Assembly: GCA_002310215.1 (NCBI GenBank)
Contig: DBYR01000019.1
Span: forward strand, 33,744-97,743
Length of the DNA: 64,000 bases
Direction: 5' to 3'
DNA from: Bacteroidales bacterium UBA1181
Lineage (GTDB): Bacteria; Bacteroidota; Bacteroidia; Bacteroidales; Paludibacteraceae
Both the position numbers and the translations under genes were made by a program. Position 1 is the stretch's first letter, and every line of letters starts with the position of its first letter. This document shows positions 26,910-36,406 of the stretch, piece by piece. The notes below the pieces were generated by a model. The model was not told where the DNA came from. It was given only the letters and a program-made list of their open reading frames with translations, and ran no database searches.

Positions 26910-29351
26910 ATGAAAAACATTTACACACTATTATTGTCCAGCATGATGGCGGTCGTGGCGAACATTCCTTCCGCAACCGCAGATGCCTCAAGGGGCCTTT
27001 GGGCTTGCCAGACGGTTAATAATGACAATGTCTTCGTCAGCTGGCGAATGAGAGGAACGGATGCGCCGAAGTCCACCTCTTACAAACTTTATGCGGACGG
27101 TAAGTTGGTGAAGGAATTCACCGACCGTACCAACACTATGCTTTCCAAAAGTTACGCGAATTCGACCTTTTCCGTGGAGGTCTATGATAAGAATGGCGAA
27201 ATGATCGATTCGCAGGAGGGCGTGAAATGTGACGGTAACTTCTTTCATCAGGTTAAACTGAGCCGTCCACAACCTTATCAGATGAATAATACTTCCATCA
27301 CCTATACGCCTAACGATTGCTCCTCCTTCGATATGGACGGAGACGGCGAGCAGGAGATCATCGTAAAGTGGGAACCTTCGAACGCAGGTGAGACAGCTAA
27401 ACAGACAGGGCCACAGATTCTTGATTGCTACAAGCTAAATGGCCAGAGATTATGGCGGATCGACTTCGGTCCGAACGTGCTGGCCGGGTGTCGCTTCACC
27501 TTCCTCTGCTACGACTTTGACGGCGACGGATATGGAGAGTTGATCGCCAAAACGGCACAAGGCAGTAAGGATGCCACTGGGAATTTCCTTTCCAAAGGTG
27601 TCGCGCAAGGGGCTAACCATAATGCCTCTTCCGTCAACTCCGCAGGTGTCATCACAGATGGTGGCAAGGAGTGGGTTACTTGCTTCGATGGTCGCACGGG
27701 TAAGGAGTTGGCTACAATCGATTATTGGCCGTACTTTAATATTCAAAGGGATTGGGCTGATCCGAGAGAGGGTAAATCGGATGGTAACCAATACGGACAT
27801 AGGGGAAACTGGATGAAAGCGTGCGTGGCCTTCCTCGATGTGAACGGTAATCCAAAGCCTTGCGCGGTGACCACGAGGGGCATCTATGGCTATTCGTACG
27901 CCGCCGCCTATACCTGGGACGGAAACAACCTGCAGCAGCTATGGAAACATACTTCCGACCAGTTGGACCAGGGCATCTATGGAGAGGGGGCACATAGCAT
28001 CACTTGTGGGGACGTGGATGGTGACGGATTCGATGAGATCATCGTCGGTGCCGCCGCACTCGACCATGACGGCAAGTTGCTTTGGCGTACAGGCTATGGA
28101 CATGGTGATGCGACGCACTTGGGTGAATTTGATCCGAACCACGATGGAATGGAGTATTTCATGATCACGGAGGGGGAAAATGCACCATACGACGGAGTGC
28201 TACTTGACGCGAGGACAGGTAAGGTGCTCCGGGGGAAGAACCAGACCGGTGGTGATACCGGAAGAGGCATCGTCTTCGATTGTGACGACCAATATGATGG
28301 GGCGGAGGCCTTCGTCTGGAGCAACGCATACCTCTTCTCGGTGACGACCGGGAAAGATATCGCCGAGTGGCACACGGGTTCCACCAAGAGCAGTTCCATC
28401 AATTTCTGCATCTATTGGGACGGTGATTTGCTCCGTGAATACCACGACCGCTCCCATATCGACAAGTGGAATTCGAAGACCAAGACATGGGACCGTGTCA
28501 TAGACGTCTGGCGATATGGAGGTGGTGCGAATAACAATAATAGCACCAAGTATAACCCTTGCCTGCAATGTGACCTATACGGTGATTGGCGCGAGGAGGC
28601 CGTCTACTGGGCGGAGAGCGGCAATGATTGTTACCTGAACATATACACCACCACGACGGAGAGCCAATATAAATTGCCGTGGTTGCGAGACGACCATGTC
28701 TACGATATGGCCATCGCATGGCAAAACTGTGGATACAACCAACCGCCGCACCTCGGATATAGTCCTGTGGATTATTACAAGAACCTGGCCAATATGAAGG
28801 AGCCCGCCTCCCTTGTTAAGAAGGGTGACGGAGAGGCTTCCCAGGAGGTTACACAAGGAGAGGAGATCGTTCCATTCTATTACACTTTTGACAACGCAAG
28901 TTCCGTCGAAGTGACTGGGTTGCCAGCAGGCATCAGCTATAAGGTGGAGGAGAATACGGTATCCATCAGTGGTGTGGCGAATGACGAACCAGGCGAGTAT
29001 GATTATATCATCATCGCGAAAGGCGAGGGCGGCGATGCGAAGAAGACCGGCAAATTCACTATTCATGAAGGAACGGGTATTTCTTTAGTGGAGGCGGAGG
29101 ATGGATGCTTGTCCATCTGCCCGAACCCGATGACCGAGTCGACGGAGGTGACGGTGAATCTTCCCGCTAAACAACAGGTTGACTGGGAAATCATAGACAT
29201 GTTAGGTGTGCGCAGGCAGGGCGGTACGTTCTTCGTGGAACAGCGTCCGGTCCGATTCTCCATCGATAGGAGTGCGATGGAAAGTGGCTCCTATCTCCTG
29301 ATTATCACAACAAAGGATAAGAACTATCAAGGTGTTCTGATGGTGAAGTAA
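26910..29351 (+). CDS. Rhamnogalacturonan lyase (PL11), T9SS cargo
   Basis: An 813-residue secreted enzyme. Signal peptide about 1-24; a fibronectin-like N-terminal part (about 27-110); a PL11 beta-propeller catalytic region (about 110-620) with repeated calcium-binding Asp loops such as FDMDGDGEQEIIVKW, YDFDGDGYGELIAKT and GDVDGDGFDEIIVG; an Ig-like domain (about 640-720); and a C-terminal T9SS sorting domain (SICPNPMTESTEVTVNL, then SGSYLLIITTKDKNY). PL11 enzymes split the rhamnogalacturonan I backbone of pectin by beta-elimination. It stands alone, without SusC/SusD-like neighbours, and ends at a strong bidirectional terminator. The fold and family are clear; endo or exo action is not. Confidence 0.85.
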   Translation: MKNIYTLLLSSMMAVVANIPSATADASRGLWACQTVNNDNVFVSWRMRGTDAPKSTSYKLYADGKLVKEFTDRTNTMLSKSYANSTFSVEVYDKNGEMIDSQEGVKCDGNFFHQVKLSRPQPYQMNNTSITYTPNDCSSFDMDGDGEQEIIVKWEPSNAGETAKQTGPQILDCYKLNGQRLWRIDFGPNVLAGCRFTFLCYDFDGDGYGELIAKTAQGSKDATGNFLSKGVAQGANHNASSVNSAGVITDGGKEWVTCFDGRTGKELATIDYWPYFNIQRDWADPREGKSDGNQYGHRGNWMKACVAFLDVNGNPKPCAVTTRGIYGYSYAAAYTWDGNNLQQLWKHTSDQLDQGIYGEGAHSITCGDVDGDGFDEIIVGAAALDHDGKLLWRTGYGHGDATHLGEFDPNHDGMEYFMITEGENAPYDGVLLDARTGKVLRGKNQTGGDTGRGIVFDCDDQYDGAEAFVWSNAYLFSVTTGKDIAEWHTGSTKSSSINFCIYWDGDLLREYHDRSHIDKWNSKTKTWDRVIDVWRYGGGANNNNSTKYNPCLQCDLYGDWREEAVYWAESGNDCYLNIYTTTTESQYKLPWLRDDHVYDMAIAWQNCGYNQPPHLGYSPVDYYKNLANMKEPASLVKKGDGEASQEVTQGEEIVPFYYTFDNASSVEVTGLPAGISYKVEENTVSISGVANDEPGEYDYIIIAKGEGGDAKKTGKFTIHEGTGISLVEAEDGCLSICPNPMTESTEVTVNLPAKQQVDWEIIDMLGVRRQGGTFFVEQRPVRFSIDRSAMESGSYLLIITTKDKNYQGVLMVK

Positions 29352-29370
29352 TTAAGCTCAAAGCGAAAAA

Positions 29371-29415
29371 AGAATGTGTGCCCGCTTCCCGATTGAGGAA
29401 ACGGGCACACATTCT
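29371..29415. terminator. Bidirectional terminator between PL11 and the 29436 gene
   Basis: Perfect 14-base arms AGAATGTGTGCCCG (29371-29384) and CGGGCACACATTCT (29402-29415), extended inside by TTCC/GGAA. T-runs follow on both strands. It lies between convergent genes. Confidence 0.85.
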
Positions 29416-29435
29416 TTGTGTTGCCTCATCCAACT

Positions 29436-29984
29436 TTAATCCTTTACTGAAACAGCAAATAGTCGCTCTTGCTCTTTGCGTAATTTCCCTTTATGCAATG
29501 ATTTCAGCATCTTGTCCATTTTTTTGCACTGTCCGAGGAATTTATTGTTCTTCTCATAGTAGCGCAAGGTGGCTTCCAAAGCGTAGTAGTGCATTTCGAA
29601 GGTGAATTCCTTCGAGGTCAGCACTTCCCGATTGTAGCGGGTACATCCGCATATATAGGTTCCTAACAGAATAATGGAAAGGTTCGGGTCGCAACTGAAG
29701 AAATGGCCTGTAGTTTGCTCGGATAGGGAGATTAATATCTCATCCGAGGCCTGCACCCATGATGTCACGAAGCTAATCGCAGACCTCGCGTAAGCCGCAT
29801 CTTCGGGGAGTTCTGTGGTGAATAGATATTGTGATATCTTGGCGACCAACTCATTGTCCGCTTTGCATTCCTCCGCATTCGCGTATATTTTCATTTCGGG
29901 AATTTCGAAATCAGGCGCCGCAGCCCATGTGTGGGAGGCTATCATGCAAGAGAGAAGAAGTAAAGAGAGTATATATTTTTTCAT
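29436..29984 (-). CDS. Secreted protein of unknown function
   Basis: A 182-residue protein with a signal peptide (MKKYILSLLLLSCMIASHTWA). The mature part is mostly helical (KADNELVAKISQYLFTTELP; YYALEATLRYYEKNNKFLG) with several Cys (CDPN, CGC, QCKK) that may form disulfides in the periplasm. The basic C-terminus (KGKLRKEQERL) is notable. No family is recognised. The ATG at 29984 is preferred over a GTG at 29993 because it begins the signal peptide. Confidence 0.5.
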   Translation of the reverse strand: MKKYILSLLLLSCMIASHTWAAAPDFEIPEMKIYANAEECKADNELVAKISQYLFTTELPEDAAYARSAISFVTSWVQASDEILISLSEQTTGHFFSCDPNLSIILLGTYICGCTRYNREVLTSKEFTFEMHYYALEATLRYYEKNNKFLGQCKKMDKMLKSLHKGKLRKEQERLFAVSVKD

Positions 29985-30384
29985 ACGCAACACGTTATTT
30001 TACAGTTAGTTATAAATTTACGACAAATTTTACATGCGATGGAAGGTCTGGACCCATTTTAACTCCAATGGGAGGAGTATCCACATCATTAACACATAAA
30101 ACTCTTTCCATAAAAATACGGAATATTTTGAAATTGACAATCTTTTCGATGTTAATTATTTAGAATGCGATAGGACTATTTACCTGTTTTTCTTTAAGAA
30201 AAAAATTGTATCTGATTGATTTATAGATATTTAAATAAAAATCTGAATAAGGTGAGGAAAAATGATGACTTACGAAGGTATGGCGATCCATGATTTCTTT
30301 ACACTTATTAGTAGTCTGAAATTGAATATTTCACACGAAAGAGTTAACTTTGCGCGTAAAAGTGTCTTAATTAATAATTATTCA
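29985..30384. other. 400-base AT-rich intergenic region
   Basis: Divergent region between the unknown secreted protein and glnS. The glnS promoter box is at 30345-30352. In-frame codons upstream of glnS (from 30262) lie mostly before that promoter and are not taken as coding. Nothing else is supported. Confidence 0.5.
30345..30352 (+). promoter_or_regulatory. Promoter -7 box for glnS
   Basis: TAACTTTG, followed by GCG, 32 bases before the ATG at 30385; TTG at 30322-30324 may be the -33 element. It decides the glnS start. Confidence 0.55.
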
Positions 30385-32076
30385 ATGGCTGAGAATATTC
30401 AGGAGAATGAAGAGAAAAAGAATTTGAACTTCATTGAGGAAATTGTAGAAGAGGATTTGAAGGAGGGACGTAACGGAGGAAGAATCCAGACGCGTTTCCC
30501 GCCGGAGCCGAACGGATACTTGCATATCGGTCATGCGAAAGCAATTTGCATGGACTTCGGTATCGCCAAGAAGTACAATGGTATCTGTAACCTACGATTC
30601 GACGACACGAATCCTGTGAAGGAAGATGTTGAGTACGTGGATTCTATCCAAGAGGATATCCAATGGCTCGGTTTCCAGTGGGCGAATGTCTACTACGCTT
30701 CCGATTATTTTCAGCAGCTTTGGGATTTGGCGGTGCGCTTCATCAAGGAGGGTAAGGCTTATGTGGACGAGCAGACCGCCGAGGAGATCGCTAAGCAAAA
30801 GGGAACGCCGACCACGCCTGGCACGGAGAGCCCATACCGTAACCGTCCGATAGAGGAGAATTTGCGACTCTTCATGGAGATGTCCGAAGGAAAAATCGAG
30901 GATGGTAAGATGGTTCTGCGCGCCAAGATCGATATGGCGAACCCAAACATGCACTTCCGTGATCCAATCATCTACCGTATCATCACGACACATCCTCACC
31001 ACCGTACAGGTAATAAGTGGAAGGTATACCCGATGTATGACTTCGCCCATGGGCAGTCTGACTACTTCGAGGGTGTGACCCACTCCCTCTGTACGTTGGA
31101 GTTTGAGGTGCACCGTCCGCTGTACGATTGGTTCATCGATCAATTCGCGGATAGTGACTATAGACCGAAACAGCGCGAGTTCAACAGACTCAACATCACC
31201 TATACCGTGATGAGCAAGCGCAAGATGTTGCAGCTTGTTCAGGAAGGCCTCGTCAGTGGTTGGGACGATCCGCGTATGCCGACCATCTGTGGTCTGCGTC
31301 GTCGTGGTTACACGCCATCCTCCATCCGCGAGTTCGTGAAGAGGATTGGCTATACGAAATATGACGGTGTCATCGACGTCTCCTTGTTGGAGGCCACGAT
31401 ACGCGAGGAGTTGAACGCTACGGCCATGCGCGCCAGTGCGGTCATCCATCCGATCAAGCTGATTCTCACCAACTACCCTGAAGGCAAGGTGGAGATGATG
31501 GAGGCGATCAACAACCCTGAGGACGAGTCGATGGGTAAGCACGAGGTGCCATTCTCCCGCGAGTTGTACATCGAGCAGGATGACTTCATGGAGGATGCTC
31601 CGAAGAAATATTTCCGCCTGACGCCTGGTAACGAGGTGCGTCTGAAGAATGCTTACATCATCAAATGCACCGGCTGTAAGAAGGATGCGAATGGCAATGT
31701 GACGGAGGTCTACGCTGAGTATGACCCTGAGACGAGAAGCGGGTTGCCGGGTAGCGACCGCAAGGTGAAGGGAACCATCCACTTCGTCTCCGTACAACAT
31801 GCTGTACCTGCCGAGGTTCGTCTGTACGACCGACTCTTCAACGTGGAGAATCCGGGCGATGAGAAGGACAAGGATTTCAGGGAGTTGCTGAACCCGAACT
31901 CGCTCACCATCGCACAATCATTCGTGGAGCCTTGGTTGAAGGATGTGCAACCGCTTCAACATTTCCAATTCCAGAGAATCGGCTACTTCAATGTGGATCC
32001 GGATTCTGCGCCGGGTAAGCTGGTGTTCAACCGTACGGTGGCATTGAAGGATAGTTGGGCTAAGATCGCGAAGTGA
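30385..32076 (+). CDS. glnS: Glutaminyl-tRNA synthetase
   Basis: A 563-residue class I synthetase, close to the E. coli length of about 554. The Rossmann domain carries FPPEPNGYLHIGHAKAIC with HIGH, and the KMSKS-like loop is VMSKRKML. The C-terminal anticodon-binding beta-barrels contain EFSRE-like and DRLFNVENPGDEKDK blocks. It charges tRNA-Gln with glutamine in the cytoplasm, so this organism does not rely only on the transamidation route. The ATG at 30385 is favoured because the promoter lies at 30345; the frame is open for 41 codons further upstream. The DUF2723 gene follows after 55 bases, possibly on the same transcript. Confidence 0.95.
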   Translation: MAENIQENEEKKNLNFIEEIVEEDLKEGRNGGRIQTRFPPEPNGYLHIGHAKAICMDFGIAKKYNGICNLRFDDTNPVKEDVEYVDSIQEDIQWLGFQWANVYYASDYFQQLWDLAVRFIKEGKAYVDEQTAEEIAKQKGTPTTPGTESPYRNRPIEENLRLFMEMSEGKIEDGKMVLRAKIDMANPNMHFRDPIIYRIITTHPHHRTGNKWKVYPMYDFAHGQSDYFEGVTHSLCTLEFEVHRPLYDWFIDQFADSDYRPKQREFNRLNITYTVMSKRKMLQLVQEGLVSGWDDPRMPTICGLRRRGYTPSSIREFVKRIGYTKYDGVIDVSLLEATIREELNATAMRASAVIHPIKLILTNYPEGKVEMMEAINNPEDESMGKHEVPFSRELYIEQDDFMEDAPKKYFRLTPGNEVRLKNAYIIKCTGCKKDANGNVTEVYAEYDPETRSGLPGSDRKVKGTIHFVSVQHAVPAEVRLYDRLFNVENPGDEKDKDFRELLNPNSLTIAQSFVEPWLKDVQPLQHFQFQRIGYFNVDPDSAPGKLVFNRTVALKDSWAKIAK

Positions 32077-32131
32077 TGAGCCTTATAGACATACTTTTTG
32101 ATAGACAATAAAATACTAATAAAAATAAACA

Positions 32132-35100
32132 ATGAAGCGATTCAAGTTATTGAACAACATTGTCGGTTGGGTAGTATTCGCTATCGCAGCGGCAACGTAC
32201 TTGATGACGATTGAGCCGACAGCCAGCTTTTGGGACTGTGGCGAGTTTATATCAACTGCGTATAAGTTAGAGGTCGGTCACCCGCCGGGAGCACCGTTCT
32301 TCATGTTGACGGCAAGGCTATTTACCCTTTTCGCCTCAGATCCGGCGCATGTGGCCATGATGGTGAACTCCTTCTCGGCTATATGTAGTGCCTTCTGTAT
32401 CCTTTTCTTGTTCTGGACCATTACCCATTTGACGCGCAAGCTGGTTATGGGTTCGGATGATTCCGAGGAGATGTCTTTCGAGCAAATGATCACGATATTG
32501 GGTGCGGGAGCCGTTGGCGCACTTGCCTACACTTTCACCGACACATTCTGGTTCTCAGCTGTGGAGGGTGAGGTATATGCCTATTCGTCCCTCTTCACCG
32601 CAGTCGTTTTCTGGGCTATCTTCAAATGGGAGGAGGTGGCTGACAAGCCGTACGCCAATCGTTGGTTGGTCCTCATCGCCTATTTGATGGGACTTTCAAT
32701 CGGTGTGCACTTGTTGAACTTGCTGACCATCCCCGCACTGGTGTTGGTTTACTATTTCAAGAAATACAACGCTACCCTCAAGGGATCGTTTAAGGCTTTG
32801 GGCGTTTCCGTCGCAATCCTCGTGATGGTACTCTATGGCATTATCCCTGGATTCGTCGAGGTGGCGGGCTGGTTCGAGCTGTTCTTCGTCAATACGCTTG
32901 GATTTGGCTTCAACACGGGTACAATCGTATACGCTATTCTGTTGGTCGGATGCTTGGTTTGGGGTATATGGGAGACGATGGAATCAAACCAGCCTGTCGG
33001 TTCCAATAAGGCTTCTTCCGGCAATAGCAATGATATCCGTAAGATTGCGTCGTTTGTGATTCCTGTCGTGTTGTTGGGTATTCCTTTCTTGGGCGGTCGA
33101 ATCAACTCTATCGTGGGGTTGCTCCTCGCAGGAGGACTCTCCGCCTTTTTGTACTTTGGAAAGAAGTATTACAATAACTCTATCTTGAATACCATATTGG
33201 TATGCTGTACGGTGATTCTTCTCGGATACTCTTCGTATGCGGCTATCATCATTCGTTCCGCCGCCAATACACCGATGGACCAGAACTCTCCGGATGACGT
33301 GTTCGCCCTGAAGAGTTACTTGAACCGTGAGCAATATGGTGACACTCCGTTGTTATACGGAGAGAGCTACGCTTCTGAATATCAATACAGAAGTGACGGA
33401 ACACCTGACTACACCGAGGGAGAAACCCTATATGCGAAGAAGGTGAAGACGGATCCGAATGAACCGGATGAGTATGAGGCATACGACACGAAGAAAAAAT
33501 ACAAACATCAGCTCTGTATGCTTTTCCCTCGTATGTACAGTACACAGGCACACCATGTCGCAGGCTATAAGTCTTGGGGAAACATCAAAGGAAAGAAAGC
33601 CACGTATATCACTAAGGACGGTCAACGGAAAACGAAGGTGGTTCCTACCTTCGGGGAGAATCTTTGGTTTTTCCTAAATTACCAGGTTGACTTCATGTAT
33701 TGGCGTTATTTCATGTGGAATTTCGTGGGTAGACAGAATGATGTGCAGTCTACCAACCGAGAAATCATCAATGGTAACTGGATCAGTGGCATCGGCTTCA
33801 TCGATTCCTTGCGACTGGGAGACCAGACGAACTTGCCTGATAGTTTGGCGAACAATAAGGGCCGTAACACCTACTATTTCCTTCCTCTATTGTTGGGTAT
33901 ATTGGGTATTACATACCAAATTAGCCGTAAGACAAGAAAGAATGGATATGAAGGCATCCAAAGTTTTGTGGTCACGTTCACCTTGTTCTTCATGACGGGT
34001 TTGGCCATCGTGCTTTATCTGAACCAAACGCCAATCCAGCCAAGGGAACGAGACTATGCTTATGCGGGTTCATTCTATGCCTTCTGCATTTGGATTGGAA
34101 TGGCTGTGCCGTCGTTGGTGGATTTGGCGAAAAAGTTCATTAGCCCTAAGATTGGCGCACCTGTCGCGACTGTGATCGGATTGCTGGCGGGTCCAGTGCT
34201 TCTGGCATCCCAGAACTGGGACGACCATGACCGTTCGGGACGTTACACTTGCCGCGACTTCGGACAAAACTATTTGTTGACCATGGATCCTAATGGTGTT
34301 ATCTTCACCAATGGCGATAATGATACTTTCCCTCTGTGGTACAACCAAGAGGTGGAGGGTGTCGGTACTGACCAGCGTGTCGCCAACTTGAGTTATTTGC
34401 AGATGGGTTGGTACGTGGATCAGATGAGAAGGGACGCATATTTGTCCAAGGCTCTTCCTCTCTCGTTGAAGCCACAGCACTATATGAACGGAAGGATGGA
34501 TTACGCCTATGTCGTGGACATCGTCGATGGACATCCTATCAGTTTGGAGAGCGCCAATAAGATCATGGTGGAGAATGATGCGAACATCAAGAGAAGAATC
34601 TTCGGGAACGCTAAGGAAAACCTTTGGTTCTATCCTGCTAAAAATGTCTATTTGGATATCGATGCCGATGAGGTGATAAACTCTGGTACGGTGGATATTA
34701 AGGACAAAGGGAAAATTGTGCGCAGAATGGATATCGGATTCGGCGGCAAACGCTTCTTGGGCAAACAGGAGATATTCATCCTTGACCTTCTCGCCTCTAA
34801 CCATTGGCAACGTCCGATGTACTTCGCGACGACTGTCGGTAAGGAGAGCTTCACTGGCATCAACGACTATCTCCAATTGGAGGGTATGGCTTACCGCGTC
34901 GTGCCTATCAAGAAGGATCCGTTCTATGCGAACGAGCGTGTGAACACGGACAAGATGTACGACAACATGCTTCATAAGTTCAAATGGGGCGGAATCGCGG
35001 AGAACCCGAACGTCTATTTGGAGGAGAATAACCTGCGTATGGTGCAGACGCACAGGTATATGTTCATCCGCCTTGTGGATGCCTTGATTTTGGAGGCTAA

Positions 35101-35767
35101 GCAGGCGAGAATGAAACGTGACTATTGTGAGGTCTTGCGTTGGGCGCTGACGAGCGGTAGCGAGAGGGATAACCGATTCATGTCAACTTACAGGCAGTAT
35201 ACGTCCGCTTATTATGACAACAGCCGTATCGCAAGGGGCGCGTCTGCCGGTATTTCCGATTCCACTTTGTTGGCTCATGCTCGTGTTAGCGCAATAGAAA
35301 TATTGGGCAACGGAAGCGAATCCATGGGTAATGGTGAGCTGAGCGCCGCTATCGCGAATTACGCGAAGAATATAGATACGCTCGCGATGAGTCGGTATGC
35401 TGAAGAACGTGAGAAGAAGGCTATCGAAGTGCTTGACTTCGCACAGAAAGTGCTGCCTTCTCCACAAGTGCCTTACAGCACCGCATCCTTCATGATGGCA
35501 AAGCAGTACACCGAACTTCATCAATATGAGAAGGCGAAACCTATCCTCCAGGAACTGAAGGAATCTTCTCTCCAGCATCTTGAGTGGATTAAGGGCTTGT
35601 CAAGCCATTATAGGACAAACTATTCGGCGGTTGACTTGTTCAGCGAACAATTCTCCATCTTACATGAGATTTCGCTTCTTGAGGAGTCTGCTAAGGATTC
35701 TAATGCGGAGGCGGACGCCGAGCTGGTTTCCCAGTATTATGAATTATACAAAACATTGAACAAGTAA
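32132..35767 (+). CDS. DUF2723 (GT117-like) large membrane protein
   Basis: A 1211-residue protein. The N-terminal half has about 12 hydrophobic segments and the DUF2723 signature TIEPTASFWDCGEFISTAYK followed by VGHPPGAP, related to protein O-mannosyltransferases. Further membrane segments lie near residues 590-700 and a long soluble C-terminal part with helical repeats (about 1000-1211) follows. Members are conserved in Bacteroidota and are predicted to glycosylate exported proteins or lipids in the periplasm. The gene lies between glnS and a polysaccharide deacetylase that starts 3 bases later, so it is probably first in the deacetylase-purD operon or continuous with glnS. Confidence 0.85.
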   Translation: MKRFKLLNNIVGWVVFAIAAATYLMTIEPTASFWDCGEFISTAYKLEVGHPPGAPFFMLTARLFTLFASDPAHVAMMVNSFSAICSAFCILFLFWTITHLTRKLVMGSDDSEEMSFEQMITILGAGAVGALAYTFTDTFWFSAVEGEVYAYSSLFTAVVFWAIFKWEEVADKPYANRWLVLIAYLMGLSIGVHLLNLLTIPALVLVYYFKKYNATLKGSFKALGVSVAILVMVLYGIIPGFVEVAGWFELFFVNTLGFGFNTGTIVYAILLVGCLVWGIWETMESNQPVGSNKASSGNSNDIRKIASFVIPVVLLGIPFLGGRINSIVGLLLAGGLSAFLYFGKKYYNNSILNTILVCCTVILLGYSSYAAIIIRSAANTPMDQNSPDDVFALKSYLNREQYGDTPLLYGESYASEYQYRSDGTPDYTEGETLYAKKVKTDPNEPDEYEAYDTKKKYKHQLCMLFPRMYSTQAHHVAGYKSWGNIKGKKATYITKDGQRKTKVVPTFGENLWFFLNYQVDFMYWRYFMWNFVGRQNDVQSTNREIINGNWISGIGFIDSLRLGDQTNLPDSLANNKGRNTYYFLPLLLGILGITYQISRKTRKNGYEGIQSFVVTFTLFFMTGLAIVLYLNQTPIQPRERDYAYAGSFYAFCIWIGMAVPSLVDLAKKFISPKIGAPVATVIGLLAGPVLLASQNWDDHDRSGRYTCRDFGQNYLLTMDPNGVIFTNGDNDTFPLWYNQEVEGVGTDQRVANLSYLQMGWYVDQMRRDAYLSKALPLSLKPQHYMNGRMDYAYVVDIVDGHPISLESANKIMVENDANIKRRIFGNAKENLWFYPAKNVYLDIDADEVINSGTVDIKDKGKIVRRMDIGFGGKRFLGKQEIFILDLLASNHWQRPMYFATTVGKESFTGINDYLQLEGMAYRVVPIKKDPFYANERVNTDKMYDNMLHKFKWGGIAENPNVYLEENNLRMVQTHRYMFIRLVDALILEAKQARMKRDYCEVLRWALTSGSERDNRFMSTYRQYTSAYYDNSRIARGASAGISDSTLLAHARVSAIEILGNGSESMGNGELSAAIANYAKNIDTLAMSRYAEEREKKAIEVLDFAQKVLPSPQVPYSTASFMMAKQYTELHQYEKAKPILQELKESSLQHLEWIKGLSSHYRTNYSAVDLFSEQFSILHEISLLEESAKDSNAEADAELVSQYYELYKTLNK

Positions 35768-35770
35768 AAA

Positions 35771-36406
35771 ATGCTCATAGAACAATTGCCAACTGTGTAC
35801 AGGAAAATTTTTCCTGGCACGGTTTGGCGACTGCCACAAGAGGAAAAAACGGTTTACCTTACTTTCGATGATGGTCCGATCCCTGAGGTGACTACCTTCG
35901 TGTTGGATCTTTTGCGGGAGAAGGGAATCAAAGCCACCTTTTTCTGTGTGGGCGATAATGTGAGGAAGCATCCTGATGTGTTCCGACAAGTACAGGAGGA
36001 GGGCCACATAGTGGGCAACCACACCTTCAACCATTTGCAGGGCCTTTATACGAGTTCGAGGAAGTACATCAGTAATGTTGTGAAAGCGGACGAATTGATT
36101 AAGAGTCCTCTCTTTAGGCCTCCGCATGGGATCTTAAGATATCTCCAGTTCATGACGCTTCGGAAGAAGTTCAAGATCGTCTTTTGGGATGTCGTGACAC
36201 GTGACTACAACCGCAAACTAAGCGGAGAGGATGTCTTGGAAATCGTGAGGAAGTATACAAGAAACGGCTCGATCATCGTATTCCATGACTCCCTGAAGGC
36301 GGAAAAGAATATTCGTTACGCATTGCCGAAAGCCATTGATTATCTGATGGCGGAGGGCTATAAGTTTGAAGTGTTAAACCAGGATTTCATTAAAGATAAA
36401 ATATGA
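35771..36406 (+). CDS. Polysaccharide deacetylase family protein (NodB domain)
   Basis: A 211-residue NodB-type deacetylase. Motifs are TFDDGP (Asp33 and Asp34), HTFNH (metal His pair), RPPHG and VFHDS. Such enzymes remove acetyl groups from N-acetylglucosamine in glycans. There is no signal peptide, so it may act on a cytoplasmic intermediate or be exported by other means. It starts 3 bases after the DUF2723 gene and overlaps purD by four bases (ATGA). Substrate unknown. Confidence 0.85.
   Translation: MLIEQLPTVYRKIFPGTVWRLPQEEKTVYLTFDDGPIPEVTTFVLDLLREKGIKATFFCVGDNVRKHPDVFRQVQEEGHIVGNHTFNHLQGLYTSSRKYISNVVKADELIKSPLFRPPHGILRYLQFMTLRKKFKIVFWDVVTRDYNRKLSGEDVLEIVRKYTRNGSIIVFHDSLKAEKNIRYALPKAIDYLMAEGYKFEVLNQDFIKDKI

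Noticed and set aside
30262..30384. N-terminal extension of glnS
   Set aside because: The promoter box at 30345 lies inside it and GlnRS family proteins begin near the ATG at 30385.
30592..31917. Long open frame (441 codons) antisense to glnS
   Set aside because: It lies fully opposite a clear housekeeping gene and its translation is Arg/His/Leu-rich with no family features, as expected for the complement of a GC-biased coding strand.
34070..35053. Open frame antisense to the DUF2723 gene
   Set aside because: Shadow of a strongly supported gene, with biased composition and no motifs.
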